Origin: Paraburkholderia aromaticivorans
GTDB lineage: Bacteria > Pseudomonadota > Gammaproteobacteria > Burkholderiales > Burkholderiaceae
NCBI RefSeq assembly: GCF_002278075.1
Contig: NZ_CP022989.1
Span: 248,001 to 312,000, forward strand
Reading direction: 5' to 3'
DNA length: 64,000 nt
Position numbers and translations under genes: made by a program. Under the pieces are notes generated by a model. It was given only the letters and a program-made list of their open reading frames with translations. It was not told where the DNA came from and did no database searches. Within the stretch, counting starts at the first letter, position 1, and every line of letters starts with the position of its first letter. This document shows, piece after piece, positions 45,531 to 55,130 of the stretch.

Positions 45531-46169
45531 TCAACCCTTCTTGTCGGCTGTGCTAGTCCATTCGAGGATCGGCTGCCACTGCTCCAGATCCTTCTCGACA
45601 CGGCTTTTGGCGACGTCCCACAAGGTTAGCCCGTGGGCCGCCAGCTGCACGTAATTCTGCGTGTCGCGCAAAAAACCCAGCACCGGCAGCTTCAGCCCCT
45701 CGACAAAGCGATGCAGCTGCTCCGCCGAACGCGTGCGCGCGTCCACGCGCATGCCGACCACGCCGATTTCGATAGCGCCTTTCCTGACCGCCTTCTCTTT
45801 GGCCAGCCGTTCGAGAAATTCCTGGGTGGCGAGGATATCGAACATGGACGGCTGAAGCGGCACGATCACCTTGTCGGCCAGATCCAGTGCGATGCCCAGC
45901 CGATGGCCGTGCAGCCCGGCCGGCGTGTCGATCACCGCGTGCTCCAGCCCTTTGGGCGGTTTGACCGGCGCGTCCAGATTGACTTCCCACGTCTCGATGG
46001 CCGGCAGCGTGTCGGGCCGCAGCGACAGCCACGCGTGCGCGGACTGCTGCTTGTCCAGGTCCGCCAGTGCGACCCATTCGCCGGCCGCCGCGAAATAGCC
46101 AGCCAGATTGGTGGACAGCGTGCTTTTGCCCACGCCGCCCTTCGGATTCGCCACCACGATCACCGTCAT
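45531..46169 (-). CDS. Orphan ParA/MinD-family ATPase
   Basis: 212 residues. The deviant Walker A is NPKGGVGKST (8-17) with the signature Lys11; Walker A' ALADLDKQQSAHAWLS and VIDTPAGLHGH follow. The short length with no N-terminal HTH places it with small ParA-like positioning ATPases. No parB, centromere-like repeat or partner such as a McdB-type protein is adjacent. It could position a cellular cargo; which one cannot be told. Start ATG 46169. Confidence 0.87.
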   Translation of the reverse strand: MTVIVVANPKGGVGKSTLSTNLAGYFAAAGEWVALADLDKQQSAHAWLSLRPDTLPAIETWEVNLDAPVKPPKGLEHAVIDTPAGLHGHRLGIALDLADKVIVPLQPSMFDILATQEFLERLAKEKAVRKGAIEIGVVGMRVDARTRSAEQLHRFVEGLKLPVLGFLRDTQNYVQLAAHGLTLWDVAKSRVEKDLEQWQPILEWTSTADKKG

Positions 46170-46379
46170 GAATTCTCCCGGAAAGAAGGCTGGGCGCTGC
46201 CAGCCGGTTTGCCGCGTATTGCTCTGACATGCGCAAGTGTGCCCGGATCAGGACTGGTTTTCGGGCCCACCTGCCGGTCCAGCCGTTGATAATATCGACA
46301 AATGCACTTTCGCCGAAGCCCCTGAACGGCTTATTGGCTACCGTGCGCTGCCGATTTTTCCATCGAGGACCCGAATCTC

Positions 46380-46799
46380 ATGAGCAAACTCCGCCCGGAA
46401 TACACCGTCGAACGCCTCCACGAACGCCAGCAGGGCTCGCTGCCGGGTCTGTTGGGCGTGCATGTGCTGTCGCTGGACGAAGGCGAGTTGATTGCGGAAT
46501 TGACCGTGCGCAAGGAACTGCTCGCGCCGAACGGCTTTTTGCATGCCGCGACCGTGATCGGTCTCGCCGACACCGCATGCGGCTACGCGTGCCTCGCGCA
46601 TTTGCCGGAGACGGCGCGCAACTTCACGACCATCGAGGTGAAAAGCAATTTTCTCGGCACGGCAACCGAGGGGACGATCCGCGCGGTCGCGAAGAGCGTG
46701 CACCTGGGACGCAGCACGCAGGTGTGGGACGCCACGGTCATGGATCCGAACGGCAAGACGATGGCGCTGTTCCGTTGCACGCAGATTGTATTGTATTGA
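46380..46799 (+). CDS. PaaI-type hotdog-fold thioesterase
   Basis: 139 residues. LLGVHVLSLDEGELIAELTV, APNGFLHAATVIGLADTACG (His and Asp of the hotdog active site) and FTTIEVKSNFLGTA mark the PaaI/YdiI group. These hydrolyse acyl-CoA or aromatic acyl-CoA. It is a single gene; a hairpin with A/T flanks at 46829-46862 separates it from convergent doxX. Confidence 0.88.
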   Translation: MSKLRPEYTVERLHERQQGSLPGLLGVHVLSLDEGELIAELTVRKELLAPNGFLHAATVIGLADTACGYACLAHLPETARNFTTIEVKSNFLGTATEGTIRAVAKSVHLGRSTQVWDATVMDPNGKTMALFRCTQIVLY

Positions 46800-46828
46800 T
46801 GATGGGGCGACGCTAGAACCGCGCCATG

Positions 46829-46862
46829 AAAAAAGCACGCGGCCTTGCGGCGCGTGCCTTTT
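46829..46862. terminator. Bidirectional terminator between thioesterase and DoxX genes
   Basis: GCACGCG and CGCGTGC form the core stem around an 8-base interior, with A-run on the left and CTTTT on the right. This lets it work in both directions. It lies between two convergent genes. Confidence 0.7.
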
Positions 46863-46881
46863 CATCGATCCAGCTAACCGC

Positions 46882-47298
46882 TCAGGCGGCCACCGCCCGC
46901 AGCGCCTTCACTCCGCCGAACGACAGCGCCCCGCCGCCGAGCAGCGACTGCACCACCAGAGTCACGGCCCAGAAAGCCGGATATTCCCAGCCGCCATGCG
47001 GCGACGCGAAACCCCAGCCGTTGTGCAGATGCTGCGACATCGCGCCGAGCATGAACGGCAGCAGCACGAGCGCGACCCAGCGGACCTGCACGCCAAGCAG
47101 CAGCGCAATGCCGCCGAACAGTTCGACGAACGCCGTCACATAGCCGAGCCAGCCCGGCAGGCCAAGCGAGACGAAGAACTGCGCCGTGCCGGGCAGCGTG
47201 AAAACGAAAATCTTTTGCAGACTGTGGGCGAGATAGAGCACGCCCAGAGCGACGCGCAGGAGTAGCGCGGCGAGATCGGCGGAACGGTTCGGGTTCAT
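46882..47298 (-). CDS. DoxX family membrane protein
   Basis: 138 residues with four predicted helices. LAALLLRVALGVLYLAHSLQ at the start, LPGWLGYVTAFVELFGGIAL in the second helix and ALVLLPFMLGAMSQHLHNGW are typical DoxX/YphA segments. Members are linked to thiosulfate oxidation in some archaea, or to redox stress in bacteria, but the function here is open. Confidence 0.88.
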   Translation of the reverse strand: MNPNRSADLAALLLRVALGVLYLAHSLQKIFVFTLPGTAQFFVSLGLPGWLGYVTAFVELFGGIALLLGVQVRWVALVLLPFMLGAMSQHLHNGWGFASPHGGWEYPAFWAVTLVVQSLLGGGALSFGGVKALRAVAA

Positions 47299-47441
47299 GA
47301 CAGGTCCTCGAAGAGAGAGACGGCACGGAAAACGGCCGTCGATGTCAGCACTCTATTCGAACCATATGGCGCGAAAAACCACTCCTCAAGCTTTGATTAT
47401 TTCCCAATAGGATTTAATCCAGCTTTTGTCGTTGACCCCGA

Positions 47442-48956
47442 TCAACTAATCGCAGCAAAAAGTTTCGACAAATCGAGGTGCTCGGCGAGCGTGTCCGCAA
47501 GGCGTTCCAGCGACGCCTCGCGCAACGCCGGATAGTCGATTGCCTCGGCACCGCTTAAACCCGCCCACGCGAGCAACGCCGCACAGGCGGCCGGCGTGTC
47601 GAACAGGCCGTGCACGTAGGTGGCGAGAATCTGGCCATCGGCGGAAATCGCGCCGTCGGGGCGGGCGTCCCGCGCGTCACCCAATTGCAGCGCGGGCGTG
47701 GCTAGTGCCGGGCCGCGCGTTTCGCCCATATGAATCTCGTAGCCGGCCACTTCCGGTGAGCCCGGCAACACGAGGCGGCCGGTCACGTTCTTGAGTGTCT
47801 TGTCGCGCGTGAGCACCGTCGAGTAATCGAGCCAGCCGAGTCCCGCGGACGTACCCGGCGCGCCTTCCACGCCATGCGGATCGGCCACTTCGCGACCCAG
47901 CATCTGCATGCCGCCGCAAATGCCGATTACCCGGCCGCCATAACGCAAATGCTTTTGCAGCACCGCGTCCCAGCCCTGTGCGCGCAGAAACGCCAGGTCG
48001 CCGGGCACGTTCTTCGAGCCCGGCAGAATGATCAGATCGGCCGGCGGCGGCGCTGCGCCACTGCGCACGTAATGAAAATCGACCTGCGGATGCGCGCGCA
48101 ACGCGTCGAAATCCGTGTGATTGCTGATGTGCGGCAGCACCGGGACGACCACCCGCAGCATGCGCGCCGCCCCACCGCTATGCGCCGCGCGCAGTTCAGG
48201 CGGCAGCATGTCTTCGGCGTCGAGCGTCAGGCCGTGCAGATAGGGCACGACGCCGAGCACCGGCTTGCCGGTCTTCGCTTCGAGCCAGGCCAAACCGGGC
48301 TGCAGCAAACTGATGTCGCCACGAAAGCGGTTGATGACGAAGCCGCGCACCCGCGCCTGCTCGCTCGCCGACAGGCACGCGAGCGTGCCCGTGAGATGGG
48401 CGAACACGCCGCCGCGGTCGATGTCGGCCACCAGCACGACCGGGCAATCCACGGCCTCCGCGAAACCCATGTTGGCGATATCGCGGTCGCGCAGATTGAT
48501 TTCGGCGGGGCTACCCGCGCCTTCGACAAAGATCGTGTCGTACGCCGCCTGCAGACGCGCATACGATTGCAGCACCGCTTCGAAGGCGACGGGTTTGTAG
48601 TCGTGATACGCACGCGCGTCGAGATTCATGCGCGCCTTGCCGTGGATGATCACCTGCGCGCCACGGTCGCTGGTCGGCTTGAGCAGCACGGGATTCAGAT
48701 CGGTGTGCGCGGCAATGCCCGCGGCCACCGCCTGCAAGGCCTGGGCGCGGCCGATCTCGCCGCCGTCCACCGTCACCGCGCTGTTGAGCGCCATGTTCTG
48801 CGGCTTGAACGGCGCGACCCGCACGCCGGCGCGCCGCGCGAGCCGGCACAAACCGGCGACCAGCGTACTCTTGCCGGCGTCCGACGTGGTCCCCTGGATC
48901 ATCAGCGTGCCGCGCGGCACGGGCGCGGCGTCTTGCGAGGTCGAAGTGGTGGTCAC
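47442..48956 (-). CDS. cobQ: Cobyric acid synthase
   Basis: About 504 residues. The N-terminal dethiobiotin-synthase-like ATPase domain starts with [20 protein letters not shown], and [13 protein letters not shown] is a family signature. The C-terminal class I amidotransferase domain carries nucleophile Cys347 ([10 protein letters not shown]). It amidates four corrin side chains using glutamine and ATP. The start is GTG 48956 ([10 protein letters not shown]); the frame runs open to 49085, which would overlap the divergent cobU promoter area. It is divergent from cobU. Confidence 0.94.
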   Translation of the reverse strand: MTTTSTSQDAAPVPRGTLMIQGTTSDAGKSTLVAGLCRLARRAGVRVAPFKPQNMALNSAVTVDGGEIGRAQALQAVAAGIAAHTDLNPVLLKPTSDRGAQVIIHGKARMNLDARAYHDYKPVAFEAVLQSYARLQAAYDTIFVEGAGSPAEINLRDRDIANMGFAEAVDCPVVLVADIDRGGVFAHLTGTLACLSASEQARVRGFVINRFRGDISLLQPGLAWLEAKTGKPVLGVVPYLHGLTLDAEDMLPPELRAAHSGGAARMLRVVVPVLPHISNHTDFDALRAHPQVDFHYVRSGAAPPPADLIILPGSKNVPGDLAFLRAQGWDAVLQKHLRYGGRVIGICGGMQMLGREVADPHGVEGAPGTSAGLGWLDYSTVLTRDKTLKNVTGRLVLPGSPEVAGYEIHMGETRGPALATPALQLGDARDARPDGAISADGQILATYVHGLFDTPAACAALLAWAGLSGAEAIDYPALREASLERLADTLAEHLDLSKLFAAIS

Positions 48957-49088
48957 GAATTCTCGGGCTTGGTGGTGAACGGCCCATGAAGCAGGCGGTA
49001 ACGCGGCGTTCGTGCAGCAACGCCATGCGTGGGATCGCGGCATTATCCCATCGCGCCGGCCCGCACTGCACGCCGGTACAATCACGCG

Positions 49089-49643
49089 ATGACTTCCCGC
49101 GACCTCACCTTCGTTCTCGGCGGCGCCCGTTCAGGCAAGAGCGTGCACGCCGAACGGCTCGCCGCCGAAAGCACCCTGCCCGTCACCTACATCGCCACCG
49201 CGCGCGTGGCGAACGACGCCGAATTCAACGCCCGCATCGCCCACCATCGCGAGCGGCGTCCGGCCCATTGGGGGCTGCTCGAGGCAGGCGCCGATCTCGC
49301 CGGCGCGGTGACGCAAACGGACGCACCCGGCCATTGCATCCTGATCGATTGCCTGACGCTGTGGCTCGCCAATCTGCTCTGTCCGCCCGAAGGCGACGCC
49401 CTGCCGGTCGTCCGTTATCACGCGCATGTCACGGCGCTCGAAACGGCGCTTGTCGACGCGCAAGGCAAGGTGATCGTGGTCAGCAACGAAATCGGCCTGG
49501 GCGTGGTGCCGCTCGGCGCGGCCACGCGTCTTTACGTCGACGAACTCGGCCGGCTCAACCAGCGCATCGCCGCGCTGAGCACGCAGGCCACGATGATGGT
49601 CGCCGGCTTGCCGCTCGCGCTCAAAACCGCGAGCCGCGCGTGA
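49089..49643 (+). CDS. cobU: Adenosylcobinamide kinase / GTP guanylyltransferase
   Basis: 184 residues. The P-loop GGARSGKS is at 11-18, [14 protein letters not shown] holds the guanylylated His, and [15 protein letters not shown] and [16 protein letters not shown] are family signatures. It phosphorylates adenosylcobinamide and adds GMP. Start ATG 49089. Its stop overlaps the start of the next gene (TGATG), so it leads the operon cobU-cbiB-decarboxylase-btuF. Confidence 0.95.
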   Translation: MTSRDLTFVLGGARSGKSVHAERLAAESTLPVTYIATARVANDAEFNARIAHHRERRPAHWGLLEAGADLAGAVTQTDAPGHCILIDCLTLWLANLLCPPEGDALPVVRYHAHVTALETALVDAQGKVIVVSNEIGLGVVPLGAATRLYVDELGRLNQRIAALSTQATMMVAGLPLALKTASRA

Positions 49644-50578
49644 TGCTGTCGCTCCCGCTTCTCGTGACGCTGACCACCGCGGGCGTCGTCATCGACCGCT
49701 GGTTCGGCGAGCCGCGCACGGCTCATCCGCTCGTCGGGTTCGGCAAATGGGCGACGCGCCTCGAAACCCGCTACAACACCGGCCGGCGCTTGCGGCTCAA
49801 AGGTCTGCTGGCATGGTCGCTGGCCGTCATGCCGCCGGTGCTGATCGCGTGGTGCCTCGTTGCCGTGCTGCCGTTTTTTGCGGCCTGCGCGGTGCATGTT
49901 CTGTTGCTGTGGTTCGCGCTCGGCGCGCGCAGTCTGCACGATCACATTGCGCCGATCGCGCAGGCCTTGGCACAGCGCGATCTCCCCCAGGCGCGCTTGC
50001 TCACCGCGCGCATCGTCTCGCGCGAAACCGCGCATGCCGACGAAGGCGCGCTATCGCGCGCCGCCGTCGAATCGGCGCTGGAAAACGGCAACGACGCGAT
50101 CTTCGGCGCGCTGTTCTGGTTCGCCATCGCAGGCGGTCCCGGCGCGCTCGGGTTTCGTCTTGCCAACACGCTCGACGCGATGTGGGGTTACCGCACGCCG
50201 CGCTACTTGCGCTACGGTTGGGCCGCCGCGCGGATCGACGACGTGCTCAACTGGATTCCCGCCCGTCTGACCGCCGCCGGCTACGCGCTGCTCGGCGACA
50301 CGCGCACCGCGTGGCGCTGCTGGCACGAACAGGCGCCGCGCTGGGACAGCCCGAACGCCGGCCCGGTGATGGCGGCCGGCGCGGGCAGCCTGAATGTGGT
50401 GATCGGCGGCCCGGCGGTGTATCACGGCGCACTCGAACACCGGCCCACGCTCGGCTTTGGACACGAGGCCCAGGCCGGCGACGTGAACGCCGCGTTGATG
50501 CTGGTCGAGCGCACGGTCATTCTGTGGCTCGCCGTGCTGATCGTGCTGGCGTTGCTGAGCGTGCCGTTCCATGTTTGA
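49643..50578 (+). CDS. cbiB: Adenosylcobinamide-phosphate synthase (CbiB/CobD)
   Basis: About 311 residues, multi-spanning. VIDRWFGEPRTAHPLVGFGK at the start, SRETAHADEGALSRAAVESALE, then NDAIFGALFWFAIAGGPGAL and NTLDAMWGYRTPRYLRYGWA are diagnostic. It attaches the aminopropanol (phosphate) arm to adenosylcobyric acid. The start codon ATG 49643 overlaps the cobU stop; GTG 49640 is one codon earlier. Called CbiB in Salmonella and CobD in Pseudomonas numbering. Confidence 0.94.
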   Translation: MLSLPLLVTLTTAGVVIDRWFGEPRTAHPLVGFGKWATRLETRYNTGRRLRLKGLLAWSLAVMPPVLIAWCLVAVLPFFAACAVHVLLLWFALGARSLHDHIAPIAQALAQRDLPQARLLTARIVSRETAHADEGALSRAAVESALENGNDAIFGALFWFAIAGGPGALGFRLANTLDAMWGYRTPRYLRYGWAAARIDDVLNWIPARLTAAGYALLGDTRTAWRCWHEQAPRWDSPNAGPVMAAGAGSLNVVIGGPAVYHGALEHRPTLGFGHEAQAGDVNAALMLVERTVILWLAVLIVLALLSVPFHV

Positions 50579-51641
50579 TCGGATGAACGGCCGCGTGCAC
50601 GAAGCGAACGAACCTGCCTCCGCCATCGGCACCGTCGCGCACGGCGGCAATCTGCACGAAGCGGCCAGACGCTATGGCATTCCGCACGCACAATGGCTCG
50701 ATCTGTCGACGGGTATCAATCCGCACGGCTATCCGGTCCCACCGGTTCCCGCCGACGCCTGGCGTCGCCTGCCCGACGACGGCGACGATTTCGCCGCCTG
50801 TGCCGCGCGCTACTACGGCGCGCCCGACGCCGCGCATGTGCTGCCGGTGGCAGGCAGCCAGGCGGCGATTCGCGCGCTGCCCGCGCTGCTGCCGCGTGCA
50901 CGCGTCGGTATCGCGCCGCTCACGTATGGCGAATACGCGCCCGCATTCGAGCGCGCCGGCCATGAAACGATAACGCTCGATGTCTGCCGCGAAACGTTAC
51001 CCGACGCGCTCACGCATGCAGTCGTCGTGAATCCGAACAATCCGACCGCCGCGCATCTGAGCGCCGCCACGCTATTGCATTGGCATGCCCAGTTGAGCGC
51101 GCGCGGCGGTACGCTGCTGGTCGATGAAGCCTTCGCGGACACCATGCCGTCGGCCTCGCTCGCGGCCAGTACGCATCGCGACGGCTTGCTCGTGTTGCGC
51201 TCGCCGGGAAAATTCTTCGGCCTTGCCGGCGTGCGCGCGGGTTTCGTGCTCGGCGCGCCTGCGTTGCTCGAACGCCTGCGCCACACGCTGGGCGCGTGGA
51301 CCGTCAACGGCCCGGCTCGCCACGCGGTCAAAGCCGCATTCGCCGACGAGGCCTGGCAATGGCCCATGCGCATGCGGCTCGAAGCCGAAGGCGCGCGGCT
51401 GGCCGACCTGTTGCATGCGCAAGGTTTCGACACGCGCGGCACGCCGCTTTTCGCGTGGACCGGCGACGCCCGCGCCGCCGCTTTGCATGAAGCGTTGGCC
51501 CGGCGCGGCGTGTGGACGCGGCTGTTCACGCCGTCGGGCAGCGTTCGATTCGGCTTGCCTGCGACCGAAGCCGAATGGGCCCGCTTTGAAGAAAGTTTGC
51601 ACGCCGCCGTTCGAGAGATCGATCCCACACGAGCGGGTTGA
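50571..51641 (+). CDS. cobD: L-threonine-O-3-phosphate decarboxylase (CobC/CobD type)
   Basis: 356 residues, a fold type I PLP aminotransferase homologue. HGGNLHEAARRYG at the start, LDLSTGINPHGYP and VVVNPNNPTA are family marks. LLVDEAFAD holds the PLP-binding Asp, and Schiff-base Lys214 is in RSPGKFFGLAGVR. It makes (R)-1-amino-2-propanol phosphate for CbiB, encoded just upstream with an 8-base overlap. The name is CobD in Salmonella and CobC in Pseudomonas denitrificans. Confidence 0.93.
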   Translation: MFDRMNGRVHEANEPASAIGTVAHGGNLHEAARRYGIPHAQWLDLSTGINPHGYPVPPVPADAWRRLPDDGDDFAACAARYYGAPDAAHVLPVAGSQAAIRALPALLPRARVGIAPLTYGEYAPAFERAGHETITLDVCRETLPDALTHAVVVNPNNPTAAHLSAATLLHWHAQLSARGGTLLVDEAFADTMPSASLAASTHRDGLLVLRSPGKFFGLAGVRAGFVLGAPALLERLRHTLGAWTVNGPARHAVKAAFADEAWQWPMRMRLEAEGARLADLLHAQGFDTRGTPLFAWTGDARAAALHEALARRGVWTRLFTPSGSVRFGLPATEAEWARFEESLHAAVREIDPTRAG

Positions 51642-51700
51642 TGCAGCACAGACCTCGCATCCATCCCACGCTCACCCTCCGTCTCCCGCATCTTCGCCCG

Positions 51701-52612
51701 ATGAACCGACTGCCCCGCTTCGCCATCGCCACCGCGCTCTTCGTCCACACGCTGCATGCGTTTGCCGCCGTCTCCGTCATCGACGACACCGGCGCAACCG
51801 TTACGCTGCCGGCTCCCGCGCAACGGGTGATCAGCCTCGCGCCGCACGTCACCGAAATGCTGTATGCCGCGGGCGGTGGCGCAAAGGTGATCGGCGCCGT
51901 GTCGTATAGCGACTACCCGCCGCAGGCGCAACGGTTGCCGCGCGTGGGCGATAACAAGGCGCTCGACCTGGAGCGCATCGTCGCACTGAAGCCCGATCTG
52001 ATCGTGGTGTGGCGGCACGGCAATGCGCAGCGTCAAATCGATCGTCTGCGCGAGTTGCACATCCCGCTCTTCTTCAGCGAGCCGCATCATCTGGACGACG
52101 TGGCCACGTCGCTGACAAAGCTCGGGCAATTGCTCGGCACATCGCCGATTGCGGATGCGGCGGCGGCCGCCTACCGTCATGACATTGCAACACTGCGCAG
52201 CCGGTATGCGAGCCGGCCGCCCGTCAGCGTGTTCTATCAGGTGTGGGATCAGCCGTTGATGACGCTCAACGGCGAGCATATGGTCAGCGACGTGATCGCG
52301 CTGTGCGGCGGGCGCAATGTGTTCGCCAAACTCGAACCGCTGGTGCCGACCGTCTCGACCGAAGCGGTGCTCGCAGCGAATCCGGAAGCGATCGTCACAG
52401 CGGCGCCGGGCGCGACGAAGCCGGACACCACCTTGCCGCAACTCGGCGCATGGCGAGCGTGGCCGAGCCTCACCGCGGTGGCGAACAACAACCTCTTTGC
52501 GATCGACGGCGATCTGATCAACCGTCCGGCGCCGCGCATTGCGCAAGGCGCGAGGCAATTGTGCGAAGACCTCGACGCGGCGCGCTCACGCAGAAAGCCA
52601 GGCACGCCATGA
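51701..52612 (+). CDS. btuF: Cobalamin ABC transporter substrate-binding protein (BtuF-like)
   Basis: About 303 residues from ATG 51701, which starts a clean signal peptide (RFAIATALFVHTLHAFA). The class III binding-protein fold shows in RVISLAPHVTEMLYAAGGGA, RVGDNKALDLERIVALKPDL and VFYQVWDQPLMTLNGEHMVS. It should capture cobalamin in the periplasm for BtuCD, whose genes are in the convergent operon. A start at 51641, coupled to the previous stop, is possible but would add 20 residues before the signal peptide. Confidence 0.87.
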   Translation: MNRLPRFAIATALFVHTLHAFAAVSVIDDTGATVTLPAPAQRVISLAPHVTEMLYAAGGGAKVIGAVSYSDYPPQAQRLPRVGDNKALDLERIVALKPDLIVVWRHGNAQRQIDRLRELHIPLFFSEPHHLDDVATSLTKLGQLLGTSPIADAAAAAYRHDIATLRSRYASRPPVSVFYQVWDQPLMTLNGEHMVSDVIALCGGRNVFAKLEPLVPTVSTEAVLAANPEAIVTAAPGATKPDTTLPQLGAWRAWPSLTAVANNNLFAIDGDLINRPAPRIAQGARQLCEDLDAARSRRKPGTP

Positions 52613-52647
52613 AGCAAGGGCGATCGGCGTCCCGCGCGCCTTACGCC

Positions 52648-53238
52648 TTACGCATTCCACCGCACCAGCGACCACTGCCGCATTTCATCGTTCCTGCGCA
52701 ACCAGACAATGCCGCTCATATCGAGCGACCAGCGCAGACAGCGTTCCAGCGGCACGTCCAGCACGATCGACGCGATGGCCCGAATCACGCCCGCATGCGT
52801 GACCACATAAGCCGGCGACAACTCGCGCGTGAGCGCGAATGCGTCGAGCCACGCCCGCACGCGCGCGACGAACTGCGCCACGCTTTCGCCGCCATGCGCG
52901 CGCGCATGTTCGAAGTTGGCCGCCCAGTCGTCGAGCAGTTCGCGGTCGATGGCGTCCCAGCGTTGCGCTTCCCAAGCGCCGAAGTTCATTTCCATCAGAC
53001 GATCGTCGTGACTGATCACGCAGCCGAAGTCGTTCGCCATCTCGGCGGCGAGCGCCGAGCAGCGCTTTAACGGACTCGACATCAGCACACGTGGCGCGGG
53101 CACCTGCAAAGTCGCGAGCTTCAAGGCAAGCGCCGCCGAGGATACCTCGGCATCCTCGGCGAGCGCCACGTCGCTGTGGCCGTAACACACGCCCGCATCG
53201 AGCGCGACCGCGGGATGGCGAATCAGGACGATATCCAT
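52648..53238 (-). CDS. cobC: Alpha-ribazole phosphatase-like histidine phosphatase
   Basis: 196 residues. The histidine-phosphatase motif is LIRHPAVAL; the family usually has RHG or RHT, so the third residue is Pro. SSPLKRCSALAA, MEMNFGAWEAQRWDAID (catalytic Glu region) and VTHAGVIRAI complete the site. In this position after cobS it should remove phosphate from alpha-ribazole phosphate or cobalamin phosphate (CobC of Salmonella). It overlaps the end of cobS by 16 bases and is the last gene of the riboswitch-led unit. Confidence 0.88.
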   Translation of the reverse strand: MDIVLIRHPAVALDAGVCYGHSDVALAEDAEVSSAALALKLATLQVPAPRVLMSSPLKRCSALAAEMANDFGCVISHDDRLMEMNFGAWEAQRWDAIDRELLDDWAANFEHARAHGGESVAQFVARVRAWLDAFALTRELSPAYVVTHAGVIRAIASIVLDVPLERCLRWSLDMSGIVWLRRNDEMRQWSLVRWNA

Positions 53239-53999
53239 ATCAGCCCCACCAGGTAGATGCTCAACTCAAAAATTTGCTGCGCGAAGCCCAGGCAGTCGCC
53301 GGTATAACCACCGATGCGTCTGACGAAATAACGGCCCATTGCAAAGCGAAGTACCACTAGCACCGCAAGCGCCGAGGCCGCGAACCGCCAGTCCGGCGCA
53401 CCATGCAAGCCCGGCCATAGCAGCCACGGCAAACCGAATATCGCCGCGCAGATGAACGCACCGCCGTTCAGGCGCTGCGCCACCGGTTTGGCCTTGCCTT
53501 CGGCACGCACATAGTCGAGCGTGGCGAGATAGCTGATCGCGCACGTTCGGCTCGCCGCATGCGCGGCAATCATCAGACTTGCGGCCCGCAGCGGCGGCAT
53601 GGCGGCGAGCGTTTGCCACTTCAATGCGAGTGCGATTACGAGCGCAATGGCGCCGAAAGCACCGATGCGCGAGTCATGCATGATTCGCAATACGTCTTCG
53701 CGCGTATAGGCGCCACCGAACGCATCGACGCAATCTGCGAGACCGTCTTCATGGAACGCGCCGGTCACGAGCAGCGACGCGGCCATCGAGAGCAGTACCG
53801 CCACGCCCGCCGGAACAACGCGCAACGCGGCGAGATAGACCAGCGCGCTGAATCCGCCGATCAATACGCCGACGAGCGGAAAATAACGCGCCGCCGCATT
53901 CAGATAATGCGGTTCATAACCGACCCAGCGCGGCACCGGCACACGCGTGAAGTAACCGAGCGCCGTGAAGAAATAGCGCAGTTCCGCGAGCGGGTTCAT
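53223..53999 (-). CDS. cobS: Adenosylcobinamide-GDP ribazoletransferase (cobalamin synthase)
   Basis: 258 residues with several membrane helices. FFTALGYFTRVPVPRWVGYE, AARYFPLVGVLIGGFSALVY and HEDGLADCVDAFGGAYTRED (metal-binding Asp cluster) with MHDSRIGAFGAIAL are diagnostic. It joins adenosylcobinamide-GDP with alpha-ribazole (phosphate) at the membrane. It follows cobT by 33 bases and overlaps the phosphatase gene. Confidence 0.95.
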   Translation of the reverse strand: MNPLAELRYFFTALGYFTRVPVPRWVGYEPHYLNAAARYFPLVGVLIGGFSALVYLAALRVVPAGVAVLLSMAASLLVTGAFHEDGLADCVDAFGGAYTREDVLRIMHDSRIGAFGAIALVIALALKWQTLAAMPPLRAASLMIAAHAASRTCAISYLATLDYVRAEGKAKPVAQRLNGGAFICAAIFGLPWLLWPGLHGAPDWRFAASALAVLVVLRFAMGRYFVRRIGGYTGDCLGFAQQIFELSIYLVGLIWISS

Positions 54000-54032
54000 G
54001 GGTGTGCCGGGCCAGTGTTGCTATATGAGCGA

Positions 54033-55094
54033 TCACGCATCGCGATTGGCGACGCCCGCCGACTCGAAGCTCGCCATCTCGTTGACGAACGCCACCGCCG
54101 CCCGCAGCAGCGGCACCGCGAGCGCCGCGCCGGTGCCTTCGCCGAGCCGCATGTCGAGCGAGAGCAACGGCAGCGCGCCGAAATGATCGAGCATGCGACG
54201 ATGCCCCGCTTCGTTCGACGCATGCGCGAACACGCAGTACTCGCGCACGCTCGGCGCGAAGGCGTCGGCGATCAGCAAGGCCGAACTCGCGATGAAGCCG
54301 TCGACCAGAATCGTCATGCGTGTCTCGGCCGCCGCGAGATAGGCGCCCGCCATCATCGCGATCTCGAAGCCGCCGAAGGTGGCGAGCACGTCGAGGGGAT
54401 CGCTGGAAACGGGGTGATGAGCGAGCGCCGAGGCCAGCACGTTGCGCTTCCTCGCGAGCCCCGCATTGTCGAGGCCCGTGCCACGGCCGACGCATTCGTC
54501 GATCGGCACGCCGCACATACGGCTCATCAGACACGCCGCCGCCGAGGTATTGGCAATGCCCATCTCGCCGAAGCCGATCACGTTGGTGCCAAGCGCCGCG
54601 TGATGCCGTACGCGCGCCGCGCCCGCCTGCATGGCGGCGAGCGCCTGGTCGCGGCTCATGGCCGGTTCGCGCGCGAAGTTGCGTGTGCCCGCCGCGACCG
54701 GAATGTCGACGAGTCCTTCCGCCGACGGCAGCGGCGTCGCGATGCCCGCGTTGACCACTTCGAGCTCGATACCCGACACGCGGCTCAATGCATTGATCGC
54801 CGCGCCGCCCGCGACGAAGTTGGCGACCATTTGCGCGGTCACCGCTTGCGGATAAGGGCTCACGCCCTCCTCGGCCACGCCGTGGTCGCCGGCGAAGACG
54901 ATCATCGCCGGGCGCGTCACGGTGGGATGCGTGGTGCGCTGAATGAGGCCCATCTGACGCGCGAGCGTTTCGAGCCGGCCGAGACTGCCGGGCGGTTTGG
55001 TCTTGGTATCGATGATGTGCTGCAACTCGACGCGCAGCGTTTGATCGAGTGGTTCGACTTCGGGCAGTCCGGATAAGCGTGGCAATGAAGTCAT
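54033..55094 (-). CDS. cobT: Nicotinate-nucleotide-dimethylbenzimidazole phosphoribosyltransferase
   Basis: 353 residues. TKPPGSLGRLETLARQMGLI and IVFAGDHGVAEEGVSPYPQA at the start, FGEMGIANTSAAACLMSRM in the middle, and MRLGEGTGAALAVPLLRAA with the catalytic Glu near the end. It makes alpha-ribazole phosphate from dimethylbenzimidazole and nicotinate mononucleotide. The gene lies 36 bases after btuD and 33 before cobS in the same unit. Confidence 0.96.
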   Translation of the reverse strand: MTSLPRLSGLPEVEPLDQTLRVELQHIIDTKTKPPGSLGRLETLARQMGLIQRTTHPTVTRPAMIVFAGDHGVAEEGVSPYPQAVTAQMVANFVAGGAAINALSRVSGIELEVVNAGIATPLPSAEGLVDIPVAAGTRNFAREPAMSRDQALAAMQAGAARVRHHAALGTNVIGFGEMGIANTSAAACLMSRMCGVPIDECVGRGTGLDNAGLARKRNVLASALAHHPVSSDPLDVLATFGGFEIAMMAGAYLAAAETRMTILVDGFIASSALLIADAFAPSVREYCVFAHASNEAGHRRMLDHFGALPLLSLDMRLGEGTGAALAVPLLRAAVAFVNEMASFESAGVANRDA

Positions 55095-55130
55095 AAGCGT
55101 GTGTAAAAAGAGAATGTTGGGATGACGCGA

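Noticed and set aside
50813..52558. A 581-codon minus-strand frame opposite the threonine-phosphate decarboxylase and btuF genes
   Set aside because: No recognisable motifs, Arg/Ala/Ser-rich; both plus-strand genes have complete active-site motifs.
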